Assembly (NCBI GenBank): GCA_963831005.1
Contig: CAWHOW010000023.1
Coordinates: 1 to 64,000 of the forward strand
DNA from: CAWHOW01 sp963831005
Lineage (GTDB): Bacteria; Bacteroidota; Bacteroidia; Bacteroidales; CG2-30-32-10
Direction: 5' to 3'
Length of the DNA: 64,000 nt
Both the position numbers and the translations under genes were made by a program. Below, piece after piece: positions 9,030-17,694 of the stretch; positions within the stretch are counted from its first letter, which is position 1; every line of letters starts with the position of its first letter. Under the pieces are notes generated by a model, which saw only the letters and a program-made list of their open reading frames with translations, was not told the origin of the DNA and did no database searches.

Positions 9030-10886
9030 ATGAGAAACATTTTAAGATCATTCGGCAAGCAGGTATTGTTTTGGTTTTTGTTTTTTGCACTGTCGAGGAT
9101 AATCTTCCTGATCTATTACATGAGATATTTTAGCGGGATAGATACTGCAAGCGTACTTGGCGTTTTTGTTCACGGGTTGAAACTTGACCTGAGTACTGTA
9201 TGCTATATTATGGCTTTCCCGTTGTTGATGCTTACTGTTCAAGCTTTACATCATAAGTTCTGGATAAATAAAGTGCTGCTTATTTACCATTCATTATTGA
9301 TATTTATTTACTCGCTCATAACAACCGCTGAACTGGGAATATACGATGAATGGCAAACCAAGCTGAGTTCAAAGGTTATTAAATACCTGGCGCATCCTAC
9401 TGAAATTTATAATTCTGCTTCTACAGGCATATTTTTCCTTTTGCTAGCGATACTTTTAATGCAGTTTTTAGCTGGATTCTTTGTTTTCCGAAGATGGTTC
9501 TGGCATAGGATAGGAACAATAAAGGTAAAATATTATTATTCAATCATATTCTTTATCATTACTCTTGGATTGACTGGAATTGGATTAAGAGGCGGATTGC
9601 AACAGATACCCATAAACCAAAGCGACGCCTACTATTCAAAACATGATGTACTTAACCTTGTGGCGGTTAATTCGGGATGGAATATGATACACAGCCTTCA
9701 TCAGAATTATTATTCGTTGGATAAGAACCCTTTTAGTTTTTATAAGCCTGAAGAAGCTAAAAGAATCGTTGATGAAATAAATAAAGTGAAAAAGGATACG
9801 ACAGTTTTGGTTCTGAAAACAAAAAAGCCGAATATACTGCTTATTCTTTTGGAAGGCTGGTCGGCTGACCTGATTGAATCGCTGGGAGGGGAAAAAGGAA
9901 TAACTCCTCGTTTCAGAGAAATTGAGAAAGAAGGAATATTATTTACACATATGTATTCTTCGGGTTCAAGGTCTGAGCAGGGAATGTCGTCGGTTTTCGG
10001 AGGAAGCCATGCCACGCCACTTGCACAAATTGCACGCCAGCCTGATAAATTCGTTAAGCTGCCAAGTCTAACGAAAGAACTTATTTCAAAAGGGTATTAC
10101 ACTTCATATTATTTTGGAGGCGATCTTGAATATGGGAATATACGGGGATATATTTATTCTAATAATTTTGACAGAATAGTGGAGGGAAAAGATTTCATCA
10201 GCAGCCTGCCACGAGGCAAGCTTGGCATACATGATGAATTTGTTTACCCAAGATTGTTAAGTGATATTAATAATGAGAAGCCCCCTTTCTTCACTGCTTA
10301 TTTTACTATGAGTACTCATGCTCCATACGACATTCCTAATTATAAAGAAACCATACATTGGCCTAAGCTTGAAAAGGAATATGTTAATGCTGCTCATTAT
10401 GCAGATAGTTGCCTTGGTGATTTTATTGCAAAAGCAAAACAAACTGACTGGTATAAGAATGCTCTTATTATTATAGTTTCAGACCATGGACATAATTCAT
10501 ATAAAGGGCATCCGGTATGGAGTTGCGAATATCAGAAAATACCAATGTTGTTTCTTGGAGGAGCTTTAAAGGATGAATACAAAGGAGCCAAAATTGACAA
10601 ATTTGGTTCACAGGTTGATATTGCCTCCACATTGCTTCATCAGTTAGGAATGAAAAGCGATAAATTCAGATGGAGCAAAAACCTGCTTAATCCTTATAGT
10701 CCCAATTTTACTTATAGCGCTTTTGAAGTTGGATTAGACTGGAGATGCACCGATGGCGAGTTTGTTTATGAACAAAATATGCACAAATATCTTGAAGAAA
10801 ATCTGCCCGCTTCTAAAAAGGATTCAATAGAAAAAGCAGGGAAAGCATACCTGCAAGAGGTTTTTAGGGAATACTTCGAATATTAA
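9030..10886 (+). CDS. LtaS/OpgB-type sulfatase-family membrane phosphotransferase
   Basis: A membrane alkaline-phosphatase-superfamily enzyme that probably moves phosphoglycerol or phosphoethanolamine groups onto envelope glycans or lipids. Residues 1-185 hold about five membrane segments; the rest is an extracytoplasmic sulfatase domain. Metal-site elements are visible: Glu275 in LLEGWSAD, Asp485-His486 in VSDHGHN, and MSTHAPYD (428-434). At the nucleophile position, where LtaS has Thr, this protein has Ser315 in SGSRSEQG. The 618-residue length is normal. Gram-negative Bacteroidota lack lipoteichoic acid, so an LTA role is unlikely; the substrate is not known. Confidence 0.85.
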   Translation: MRNILRSFGKQVLFWFLFFALSRIIFLIYYMRYFSGIDTASVLGVFVHGLKLDLSTVCYIMAFPLLMLTVQALHHKFWINKVLLIYHSLLIFIYSLITTAELGIYDEWQTKLSSKVIKYLAHPTEIYNSASTGIFFLLLAILLMQFLAGFFVFRRWFWHRIGTIKVKYYYSIIFFIITLGLTGIGLRGGLQQIPINQSDAYYSKHDVLNLVAVNSGWNMIHSLHQNYYSLDKNPFSFYKPEEAKRIVDEINKVKKDTTVLVLKTKKPNILLILLEGWSADLIESLGGEKGITPRFREIEKEGILFTHMYSSGSRSEQGMSSVFGGSHATPLAQIARQPDKFVKLPSLTKELISKGYYTSYYFGGDLEYGNIRGYIYSNNFDRIVEGKDFISSLPRGKLGIHDEFVYPRLLSDINNEKPPFFTAYFTMSTHAPYDIPNYKETIHWPKLEKEYVNAAHYADSCLGDFIAKAKQTDWYKNALIIIVSDHGHNSYKGHPVWSCEYQKIPMLFLGGALKDEYKGAKIDKFGSQVDIASTLLHQLGMKSDKFRWSKNLLNPYSPNFTYSAFEVGLDWRCTDGEFVYEQNMHKYLEENLPASKKDSIEKAGKAYLQEVFREYFEY

Positions 10887-11017
10887 TATTCCAAGACATT
10901 AAGGATGGCATGGATTTTGATGAATTGTGCGAAATAATTTCATTCATCAGGGTAAAATCATCTGAGGTGTATTATTAACAGAAACATTATCTGAATCAAT
11001 TGTAAAAACTAATTATT

Positions 11018-12115
11018 ATGAAATCATTTATCACTATTACATTTGTTTGCATGCTTATGACAATGGGTAATTTGTTTGCCCAGAACGCAACAACAGACAG
11101 CACGGGACTACCCGGCGATAATTTTAGCCTGCAAGGTGCGCTGCAAATGTTCAAAGAATCGAAATCACTAGAGGACTTTGAAAAGAAACTCAATACTGCT
11201 AAAAACCATGTAAATAACCTAGATCTTGACGGGAATGACTCCATAGATTATATACGTGTAATAGATAAAGTTACCGGCGATTCGCATGCAATAATACTGA
11301 GGGATATTGTAAGCAAGACCGAATCACAGGATGTTGCAGTTATTGAGATCCAAAAGACCAGCGACAAAACTGCAATGTTGCAAATTGTAGGCGATAAAGA
11401 ATTATATGGTGATAGTGCAATAGTGGAGCCTGTTGAACAGGCCGATGTTAAACAGGGGTCGAAAGGACCGGCTTCTGCTGTAAATAGCATCAGGTTTGTT
11501 TTTGTGAATGTATGGTTCTGGCCATGCGTTCCAATTATTTATGATCCGTTTTATGTTCCATGGGTTTCGCCCTGGGGATGGCATTATTATCCTAGGTGGT
11601 GGAGTCCCTGGTATCCAATGGGCTGGGGATACTATCATCCTTATTGTATGGGATATTATGGATGGTACAGACCGGCGTATGCATACCGTATGGGAGGTGT
11701 TAATAATTATTATCAGTCGTATCGTTCAACATCTAATACGGTTGTAAACAGATACCAGGTTGCACATACTAATTATTATTCAAACAGATCGGGACAGTTT
11801 CAAAAACAATCACCTGGAAGTTCCAAACAGATGAGCACTAAACAGGCTAATACAATTCAGCCAAATCAAAAAATAGCAAATAGTCAGCCGAAAGGAAGCC
11901 AGCAGAACAACAATAATACTGTGAGTAAACAGTCAAACACCCAGATGACTACCAAACCATCGAGCAATAATCAGGCTAATGATAAACAGTTAAATAAGCA
12001 ATCAAATCAAAAACAAAGAAATAATAAGCAGGGAAATCAGGGTTCAAGAAAGCAAAATAGGCAAAATAACAGGGGACAACGGAGACAACAACGTGCCGGC
12101 AGAAGACAAAGGTAA
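11018..12115 (+). CDS. Secreted uncharacterised protein, aromatic-rich core and Q/N-rich tail
   Basis: Signal peptide MKSFITITFVCMLMTMGNLFAQ. Residues 60-150 form a folded-looking domain containing NLDLDGNDSIDYIRVIDK, a Ca-loop-like acidic stretch, followed by VIEIQKTSDKTAMLQIVGD. Residues 165-235 are extremely rich in Trp, Tyr and Pro (PWVSPWGWHYYPRWWSPWYP). From about 255 to the end the chain is low-complexity Gln/Asn/Ser/Lys and finishes in an Arg-rich tail (NRGQRRQQRAGRRQR). I recall similar Bacteroidota proteins pairing the first domain with a W/Y/P region, but no function is known to me. It should sit in the periplasm or at the surface. Alone on its strand. Confidence 0.75.
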   Translation: MKSFITITFVCMLMTMGNLFAQNATTDSTGLPGDNFSLQGALQMFKESKSLEDFEKKLNTAKNHVNNLDLDGNDSIDYIRVIDKVTGDSHAIILRDIVSKTESQDVAVIEIQKTSDKTAMLQIVGDKELYGDSAIVEPVEQADVKQGSKGPASAVNSIRFVFVNVWFWPCVPIIYDPFYVPWVSPWGWHYYPRWWSPWYPMGWGYYHPYCMGYYGWYRPAYAYRMGGVNNYYQSYRSTSNTVVNRYQVAHTNYYSNRSGQFQKQSPGSSKQMSTKQANTIQPNQKIANSQPKGSQQNNNNTVSKQSNTQMTTKPSSNNQANDKQLNKQSNQKQRNNKQGNQGSRKQNRQNNRGQRRQQRAGRRQR

Positions 12116-12143
12116 AATTAGTTTTCTGTTTTTTAAGTAAAAC

Positions 12144-12665
12144 TTAATTCACTTTAAAATTAAACTTCACTTTAGCCAGTTCGTCATTGGCTTTGATAAC
12201 CTTGCTTTTCAGTTTTTCTTTATAATCGCGGATAGCTTGCAGAAGTTCCGCATCGCCAGTGGCTAATATTTGTGTAGCAAGAATAGCAGCATTAGCTGCA
12301 CCATTTAATGCTACTGTTGCAACTGGGATACCTGTAGGCATTTGAAGTATGGATAATATAGAATCCCAACCATCAATAGAGTTAGAAGATTTAATAGGAA
12401 CACCAATAACGGGACAAGGAGTGCATGCTGCAATTACACCTGGCAGATGTGCTGCTCCACCTGCACCTGCAATTATTACACGGATACCACGGTCATAAGC
12501 GTTCTTTGCAAATTCCATTACTTTGTCAGGAGTGCGGTGTGCCGAAAGCGCATTTATTTCGAAATGAATTTTGAATTCTTCCAGTATCTTAGCTGCTTCT
12601 TCCATTATAGGCAGGTCGGAAGTGCTGCCCATTATAATGCTTACTCTTGGTTCTTTAGTTCCCAT
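12144..12665 (-). CDS. purE: N5-carboxyaminoimidazole ribonucleotide mutase
   Basis: Converts N5-CAIR to CAIR in de novo purine synthesis. At 173 residues it is a class I PurE: MGSTSD (phosphate loop), SAHRTP with the catalytic His, GAGGAAHLPG, and ALNGAANAAILATQIL near the C-terminus. The reading frame is intact. It is divergent from hpt, another purine gene, across a 117-bp gap that holds a minus-strand -7 box for purE. Confidence 0.96.
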   Translation of the reverse strand: MGTKEPRVSIIMGSTSDLPIMEEAAKILEEFKIHFEINALSAHRTPDKVMEFAKNAYDRGIRVIIAGAGGAAHLPGVIAACTPCPVIGVPIKSSNSIDGWDSILSILQMPTGIPVATVALNGAANAAILATQILATGDAELLQAIRDYKEKLKSKVIKANDELAKVKFNFKVN

Positions 12666-12685
12666 GTTTCAGGTTTATTATACTG

Positions 12686-12693
12686 CAAAAATA
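12686..12693 (-). promoter_or_regulatory. purE -7 element
   Basis: Minus-strand TATTTTTG, 20 bp upstream of the purE ATG. Confidence 0.55.
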
Positions 12694-12782
12694 AGCTTAT
12701 TTTATTTTTATAAAAAATATAAATCGCCGAATTCATAAAATTGGTAATTTAGCCACTACTTTTATAAAGCAAATAGTTTTTT

Positions 12783-13319
12783 ATGGAAAAAATTAAAATA
12801 AAAGATAAGGAATTTTATTTATCTATCTCTGCTGAGAAGATACATAAGGCTGTTCGCGATATTGCCGCGAAAATCAATGCGGAATACGAAGGTAAAGATC
12901 CCGTTTTCCTTGTTATTTTGAACGGTGCTTTTATGTTTGCTTCCGATCTGTTCAAGGAACTTAACATTCAGTGCGAAGTTTCCTTTGTAAAACTTGCTTC
13001 TTATGCTGGTATAAAAAGTACTGAAGTGGTAAAGACCATTATTGGACTTAATGAAGATATAAGGGGGAAATCAATAATTATTGTTGAAGATATAGTGGAT
13101 ACTGGCAATACAATTGAAGATATTACTGAAAGCCTTAAGAAACTCTGCCCCGAGGATGTTAAGATATGCACTATGTTATTTAAGCCAGAAGCCTACAGGA
13201 AGAAAATAAAGATTGATTACATTGGTGTTGAAATTCCAAATGATTTCATAGTCGGGCATGGGCTTGATTACGATGGTTTCGGGAGAAACCTTACTGATAT
13301 TTACAAGATTGTTGAATAA
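12783..13319 (+). CDS. hpt: Hypoxanthine phosphoribosyltransferase
   Basis: Salvages hypoxanthine (and usually guanine) with PRPP to IMP or GMP. The 178-residue protein has the PRPP-binding motif VEDIVDTGNT, the PPi loop near VILNGAFMF, the flexible loop SFVKLASYAG, and the purine-contact segment PNDFIVGHGLDYDG. It is intact and of typical length. The divergent neighbour is purE and the next gene downstream is adk, so this is a purine cluster on two strands. Confidence 0.95.
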   Translation: MEKIKIKDKEFYLSISAEKIHKAVRDIAAKINAEYEGKDPVFLVILNGAFMFASDLFKELNIQCEVSFVKLASYAGIKSTEVVKTIIGLNEDIRGKSIIIVEDIVDTGNTIEDITESLKKLCPEDVKICTMLFKPEAYRKKIKIDYIGVEIPNDFIVGHGLDYDGFGRNLTDIYKIVE

Positions 13320-13330
13320 CATACTGAAAT

Positions 13331-13463
13331 AATTCCGAAATCCTAATATCTAAACTCTAAACAAATTCAAAACATCAATTCAATAATGTTCAAAACGGTT
13401 TGTTCCATTGGAAAATTTAGATTTTGTGCTTATTTAGGATTTAGAGTTTAGGATTTAGAATTT
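13331..13463. repeat. Long imperfect inverted repeat (AATCCTAA/TTTAGGATT family)
   Basis: The left arm (…AAATCCTAATATCTAAACTC…) pairs imperfectly with the right arm (…GAGTTTAGGATTTAGAATTT). It fills most of the 186-bp hpt-adk gap. It is probably a dispersed hairpin element and may lower read-through from hpt. Confidence 0.55.
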
Positions 13464-13505
13464 TCTAAAAGTTGTTTGTCTTTGGTATAAATTAATATTT
13501 GAGAT

Positions 13506-14084
13506 ATGTTTAACTTAATTTTATTCGGACCTCCGGGAGCAGGAAAAGGAACGCATTCACTGCGCCTGAGGGATAAATACGGACTAGTACACATTTCCAC
13601 AGGCGATATATTTCGTGCTGAGATAAGCAATAAGACTGAATTGGGAATGAAAGCTAAAGCCTTCATGGATAAAGGCGAGCTTGTTCCCGATGAAGTAGTG
13701 ATTGATATGCTGTTCTCTGTAATGGACAGGCATAAAGATGCTAAAGGCTTTGTGTTCGATGGCTTCCCGCGCACTATTGTTCAGGCTGAGAAGTTTGAAG
13801 AAATGCTTGAAGAGCGCAATATGCCGGTTTCGCTGGTTATTTCGCTTTCAGTGGATGATGAAGAACTTATCCGCCGCCTTGTAAAACGCGGATTGGAATC
13901 GGGCAGGACTGACGATACAGAAGAGATCATCCGTCAGCGACTGACTGTTTATAACAAACAAACCAAGCCTTTGCTTGATTTCTATACCAAAAAGAAACTG
14001 CTACATTCTGTTCACGGACTTGGAACGATTGACGATATTTTCGAAAGGGTTTGCACTACCATCAACCATAATATTAAGAATTAA
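13506..14084 (+). CDS. adk: Adenylate kinase
   Basis: Balances ATP + AMP with 2 ADP. P-loop GPPGAGKGTHS at the N-terminus, AMP-binding HISTGDIFRAE, the DGFPRT signature, and a short LID (GRTDDTEEIIRQRL) typical of the 190-residue form without zinc. The 192-residue frame is intact. The sequence ttgtctttggtataaattaatatttg just upstream contains TTTG and a near-consensus -7 box, giving a leader of only a few bases. Confidence 0.96.
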   Translation: MFNLILFGPPGAGKGTHSLRLRDKYGLVHISTGDIFRAEISNKTELGMKAKAFMDKGELVPDEVVIDMLFSVMDRHKDAKGFVFDGFPRTIVQAEKFEEMLEERNMPVSLVISLSVDDEELIRRLVKRGLESGRTDDTEEIIRQRLTVYNKQTKPLLDFYTKKKLLHSVHGLGTIDDIFERVCTTINHNIKN

Positions 14085-14089
14085 TTTTT

Positions 14090-14176
14090 CTTTGTGCATC
14101 TTTGTGGAACCTTAGTGAAACTTTGTGGTATAGCTATTACACAAAGTGCCTCAAAGAATCACAAAGGCTCACAAAG
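14090..14176. repeat. Inverted repeat, CTTTGTG…CACAAAG family
   Basis: The left arm repeats CTTTGTG three times (one with CTTAGTG between) and the right arm holds ACAAAG/CACAAAG three times. It lies right after the adk stop. Confidence 0.65.
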
Positions 14177-14279
14177 TATTTTATTACATACAACAGAACA
14201 TTATTTACACTTTTTCTTCTACTTATTTTTTATTACCTTTATAAAAGAAATTTAGTTTAAGAAATATTAATACAATATA

Positions 14280-15273
14280 ATGCCATCATCAAACTTTGTC
14301 GACTATGTAAAAATCTGCTGCCGTTCGGGTAAAGGCGGAGCAGGTTCGGCACATCTTTATCGAGCCAAATATATTCCCAAAGGCGGTCCCGACGGCGGCG
14401 ACGGTGGCCGTGGAGGACATATCATCCTTAAAGGGAACAAGCAGCTATGGACACTGCTTCACCTTAAATACAAGAAACATGTTATTGCCGATCCAGGCGA
14501 AAACGGAAGCGGCAACCAGAGTTCGGGACTAATGGGTAAGGATTGCATTATTGAAGTTCCGCTTGGGAACCATTGCCCGCGATGCCGAAACAGGCCTGGT
14601 GGAATGCGAAGTTACTACCGATGGTGAAATGGTGGTGCTATTGCCCGGTGGCAGAGGCGGCCAGGGAAACCAGCACTTCAAATCATCAACTAACCAGACT
14701 CCCCGTTATGCCCAACCCGGCGAACCCGGAAAAGAGGAATGGAAGATACTGGAACTAAAAATACTTGCAGATGTTGGCCTGGTAGGCTTCCCGAATGCCG
14801 GTAAATCCACTCTGCTTTCAAAGGTAAGCGCGGCAAAACCAGAAATAGCAGATTATCCTTTTACTACACTTGTTCCGAATCTGGGAATAGTTGCTTACCG
14901 CGATGATAAATCCTTTGTAATGGCTGATATACCAGGTATTATTGAAGGCGCCCACGAGGGAAAAGGCTTGGGTGTGCGTTTCCTCAGGCATATCGAGCGA
15001 AATTCAATACTGTTATTCCTTGTGCCTGCCGATAGTAATGATATTAAAAAGGAATACAACATACTGCTTAACGAGCTTAAACAGTTCAATCCCGATTTGC
15101 TGCATAAAGAAAGGATACTGGCCATTTCGAAAAGCGACCTTGTGGATGACGAACTAAAAGCCGACATTAAAAAACACCTTCCTAAAGTTTCGTACCTCTT
15201 TATTTCCTCGCATACGGGCGAAGGACTGCTTAAATTAAAGGACCTTATCTGGAAGAAACTTGATAGTGCCTAA
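14280..15273 (+). CDS. obg: GTPase Obg/CgtA (frameshifted)
   Basis: Ribosome-assembly and stress GTPase, essential in most bacteria. The N-terminal Obg fold is clear (FVDYVKICCRSGKGGAGSAH; GGPDGGDGGRGG). The G domain has Walker A GFPNAGKST, switch II ADIPGIIEGAHEGKGLG and SKSDLVDD (NKxD variant). The frame breaks at 14565-14569 (gggaac): reading gggacc would give VPLGTIARDAETG in one frame. The product would then be about 330 residues, with no C-terminal extension. Because obg is essential, a base-calling insertion is far likelier than a real mutation. Confidence 0.93.
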
Positions 15274-15296
15274 AGTTTAAAGTGCCTAAAGTTAAA

Positions 15297-15366
15297 AGAA
15301 GGCAGTAGGCAGCGGCAGTAAGCAGTTCTCCTTGTTCTTTGTGAAACACTCAGTGTTCTCTGTGGT
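15297..15366. repeat. Short dispersed repeats (GGCAGTAGGCAG; CTTTGTG half-element)
   Basis: gaaggcagtaggcagcggcag matches the word family at 3560-3662. Next to it, ttctttgtgaaacactcagtg looks like half of the CTTTGTG inverted-repeat family. Confidence 0.45.
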
Positions 15367-15384
15367 TAAAAATGCAGATATTTT

Positions 15385-15418
15385 TTTGTTGAAACATAAA
15401 ATAAAATTATTAAATTTG
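15385..15418 (+). promoter_or_regulatory. Promoter of the 36-residue lysine-rich protein
   Basis: TTTG (15385-15388) or the adjoining TTG at 15389, then TAAATTTG at 15411-15418, 20 bp before the ATG. This is near-perfect Bacteroidota consensus. Confidence 0.7.
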
Positions 15419-15438
15419 CACGTCTAAAATCAAACGTT

Positions 15439-15549
15439 ATGGGAAAAGAAAAATCAGTAAAAAAAGAAGAAAAAAAGGCTCCTGCAAAATCGCCAAAAGA
15501 AAAAAAGGAAGCCAAAAAACTTAAAAAGCTTGCCAAAGGCGGCTTTTAA
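15439..15549 (+). CDS. Small lysine/alanine-rich protein, 36 residues
   Basis: ATG at 15439 to TAA at 15547 encodes MGKEKSVKKEEKKAPAKSPK followed by EKKEAKKLKKLAKGGF. About 17 of 36 residues are Lys. A consensus promoter lies just upstream and a hairpin terminator 70 bp downstream, so it is a stand-alone transcription unit, not a chance ORF. The composition suggests a nucleic-acid-binding or histone-H1-tail-like peptide. That is inference: no fold or motif supports a specific function. I recall similar tiny Lys-rich proteins in other Bacteroidota. Confidence 0.75.
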   Translation: MGKEKSVKKEEKKAPAKSPKEKKEAKKLKKLAKGGF

Positions 15550-15619
15550 TATGTAAATCAAATCGGGTCATGTGCAACATGGCCCTTAATTTTGCAATTA
15601 TTTTTACATCATAATAAAA

Positions 15620-15647
15620 AACGCCGTCTATCAGTTCAGGCGGCGTT
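15620..15647. terminator. Bidirectional hairpin terminator
   Basis: Stem AACGCCG / CGGCGTT with A-rich left and T-rich right flanks, between the small lysine-rich gene (+) and the convergent gene ending at 15675 (-). Confidence 0.75.
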
Positions 15648-15674
15648 AATTTAGCATTTAAGCTTTATGGCTAG

Positions 15675-16464
15675 TTATAAGAGCGGTGTGGTAATCGGAC
15701 CGCTCCAGGGACCATCCAGATTCGGATGCTTGCTTTTTGCCCATCTGAAAAAGAAAACAGCTATTTTCACGGTTTCCACAGCAGTTGCTGCCAGAACAGG
15801 CAGGTTAGTAGTATTTGCTGAAGCAGGAAGCACGAAATTAGCCCTGGTAGAATGAGCCACCAGCAAGCGCAAATCGGTTGGATGAACAGGCAAACCTGAA
15901 GTACCCGAATAAAATACAGCCCAGGGCATATTCCAGCAGGTCGTAGCCTTTTGGTTTATGCGCTCTTCCACTCTGTGCCTTTTCAAGGTAAGCTTTTATA
16001 CGTATATTTCCCCCGCCTTCAGGAATCAGTTTCGGATAAACCAATATTGAAGTAAGAACGGTTTTATCCTTGGCTAATGGCGTAAGCGGATGATGTATAC
16101 TGGGCACAATCTCTGATAAGCTCAGAGGCAAATGGAAGGTACTGCAATCAAGCGGTGTAAGTCCGGTAGTGGCTTTTATTTTAAATATCAGCTTGTTCTG
16201 CTTGTCATAAAGCACAGTAGCGCCAATGATATTTTTCAGCCCTATACCTGTATCGGTTGTATAACCACCTTTTTTATCACTATACAAAGGAAACAGCAAA
16301 TTCCACTGGGTTTCGAAGCCCTGCCACGCGCTAAGGTTGGCAGCAGTCCACCCAAATCGTAGATAATTCTCCGGCGTTCCTTGTATAAGATAAACATTTG
16401 TCTGCTTGATATAGGTGTCATATTCCTTTATCCCTCTCGGTATATTTGTATCAACATTTGACAT
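15675..16464 (-). pseudogene. Conserved hypothetical protein (one frameshift)
   Basis: ATG at 16464 gives MSNVDTNIPRGIKEYDTYIK. The frame shifts near 15925-15935 (KGYDLLEYA then WAVFYSGTSGLPVHP) and ends at 15675 with FFFRWAKSKHPNLDGPWSG. The joined product is about 262 residues with no signal peptide. An N-terminal helical part contains AWQGFETQWNLLFPLYSDKK, and the C-terminal part looks like a beta sandwich. I recall intact relatives in other Bacteroidota but no function. The start lies 13 bp after the stop of the 21-bp-repeat gene, so the two probably share a transcript. Compare the gene at 1719-2470, which also adjoins a 21-bp array. Confidence 0.65.
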
Positions 16465-16476
16465 ATGATTACGCTT

Positions 16477-17037
16477 TTAGTTAAACAATATCGTTCGATA
16501 GAAATATATATAAAGTTGAACTTTTATAATCAAAAAGTTCAGCAAGTGTGCTATTTTTAAACTATGCTCCCTGAATAGCGCCCATGATAATGCGTAAGGC
16601 AAGCTTGTATAGTTAAAGGGATACCTTAATGAATCAACGGGACACCTTGATGAATCAACGGGATACCTTGATAAGTTAACGGGACACCTTTTTGACTCAA
16701 CGGGATACCTTGATAAGTTAACGGGACACCTTTTTGACTCAACGGGATACCTTGATATGTTAACGGGATACCTTTTTGACTCAAGAAGATAACTTTTCGT
16801 TCCAACGGGTTCTCCCGTTACTCCAATAAGCTCTCCCTTTACGTTGATCAGTTCATCCTTTTCAGGCAAAATATAGCGGTTTGCCGCAAAAAGTTTAGAT
16901 GTTGCAGTGTCGAAGACTATATTAACAGCGGTAAGGGAAGTTTCGGAAGTAAAGGAATAAGGAATAAAAGAAAAAAGGCAGGAGTTTGTGGGGCTTCTTA
17001 ACGGGGTAATTTCAATTTGTACATTTTTTGCATCCAT
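16477..17037 (-). CDS. Heptad-repeat hypothetical protein (locus B)
   Basis: ATG at 17037 gives MDAKNVQIEITPLRSPTNSC. After an 80-residue non-repeat N-terminus come about 12 heptads evolving from KDELINV-KGELIGV to SRYPVES-KRCPVNL, encoded by the 21-bp array. The C-terminus is hydrophobic and atypical. Coding-like sequence (DTYLLPDTAPKHGYQCY) extends upstream of 17037 without an ATG. A strong Shine-Dalgarno AGGAGG at 17095-17100 sits four bases before an ATG at 17090 in another frame. The true start is therefore probably 17090 with one lost base. A Shine-Dalgarno this strong is unusual for Bacteroidota. No known function. Confidence 0.55.
   Translation of the reverse strand: MDAKNVQIEITPLRSPTNSCLFSFIPYSFTSETSLTAVNIVFDTATSKLFAANRYILPEKDELINVKGELIGVTGEPVGTKSYLLESKRYPVNISRYPVESKRCPVNLSRYPVESKRCPVNLSRYPVDSSRCPVDSLRYPFNYTSLPYALSWALFREHSLKIAHLLNFLIIKVQLYIYFYRTILFN
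16618..16869. repeat. 21-bp tandem repeat array, locus B (12 units)
   Basis: Twelve successive 21-mers without indel, such as gggataccttgataagttaac and gggacacctttttgactcaac. The third to eighth units alternate between these two types, making a 42-bp higher-order repeat copied three times. Units degrade gradually toward 16869, the N-terminal side of the encoded protein. Confidence 0.9.
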
Positions 17038-17100
17038 ATAACACTGATAACCATGCTTGGGTGCGGTATCAGGCAGTAAATATGTATCATTTGGCCTCCT

Positions 17101-17694
17101 TTTTTAGTTTTACAATCAGTTTGGTTTTCTTTAGTTTGTAATGATATTAAAATTCTGCTCCAAAGTTACGCATATATTTTCCCGATGTCAAGAAAATATT
17201 CATATTTATTTTGTTAATGTGCACAATAATATGTAATATTTCCCGTTTGTGCGGCTTTTTAAGGGCAATAATATTATAAATATTCTATTTCCAAAAAGAT
17301 TCCTCTCCGCCAGCCGGCGGAGAAGTGAGGAATCTGAAACAAATGGAAATTAAATATTTGACTTGCACAACATAAATGTGTAAATTTGGAGTGTAAATAG
17401 AAGCAAATTATTCTTTGAAATAATGTAAAATTATTACCTCCACTGTTTCACTGCTTTCAACATCTCCCTTGTCGGCAGATAGGCTTGCGAGGCTGGCAAA
17501 GGCTCTTTGTAGAAGTAAGCAGCAAGTACCTCTCCCCAAGCCCCTCTCCATATGGAGAGGGGATGTCAACTTGTTGACAGAGGTGAGGTAAAAGAAAGGA
17601 GTCAAGAGTGTTCCATTTTTTAATATTCAGCATCAATATAATTTCAATATCTTTGCTCTCCTTATTATAATAACCTAAAAATAGAAATAACATT
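17101..17694. other. Gene-free stretch with two hairpin elements
   Basis: No gene is visible. One inverted repeat lies at 17297-17335 (AGATTCCTC…GAGGAATCT enclosing CCGCC…GGCGG). A nested one lies at 17528-17589: ACCTC/GAGGT outer arms, a perfect 22-bp palindrome at 17541-17562 (CCCCTCTCC centred on ATAT) and GTCAACttGTTGAC at 17564-17577. Both resemble dispersed Bacteroidota intergenic hairpins. The pepD promoter ends the stretch. Confidence 0.65.
17648..17655 (+). promoter_or_regulatory. pepD -7 element
   Basis: TATCTTTG followed by C, 40 bp before the ATG at 17695. A -33 box is not clear. Confidence 0.55.

Noticed and set aside
14280..15273. Programmed ribosomal frameshift in obg
   Set aside because: No slippery heptamer or pseudoknot is evident at gggaac, and similar indels occur in many unrelated genes of the window.
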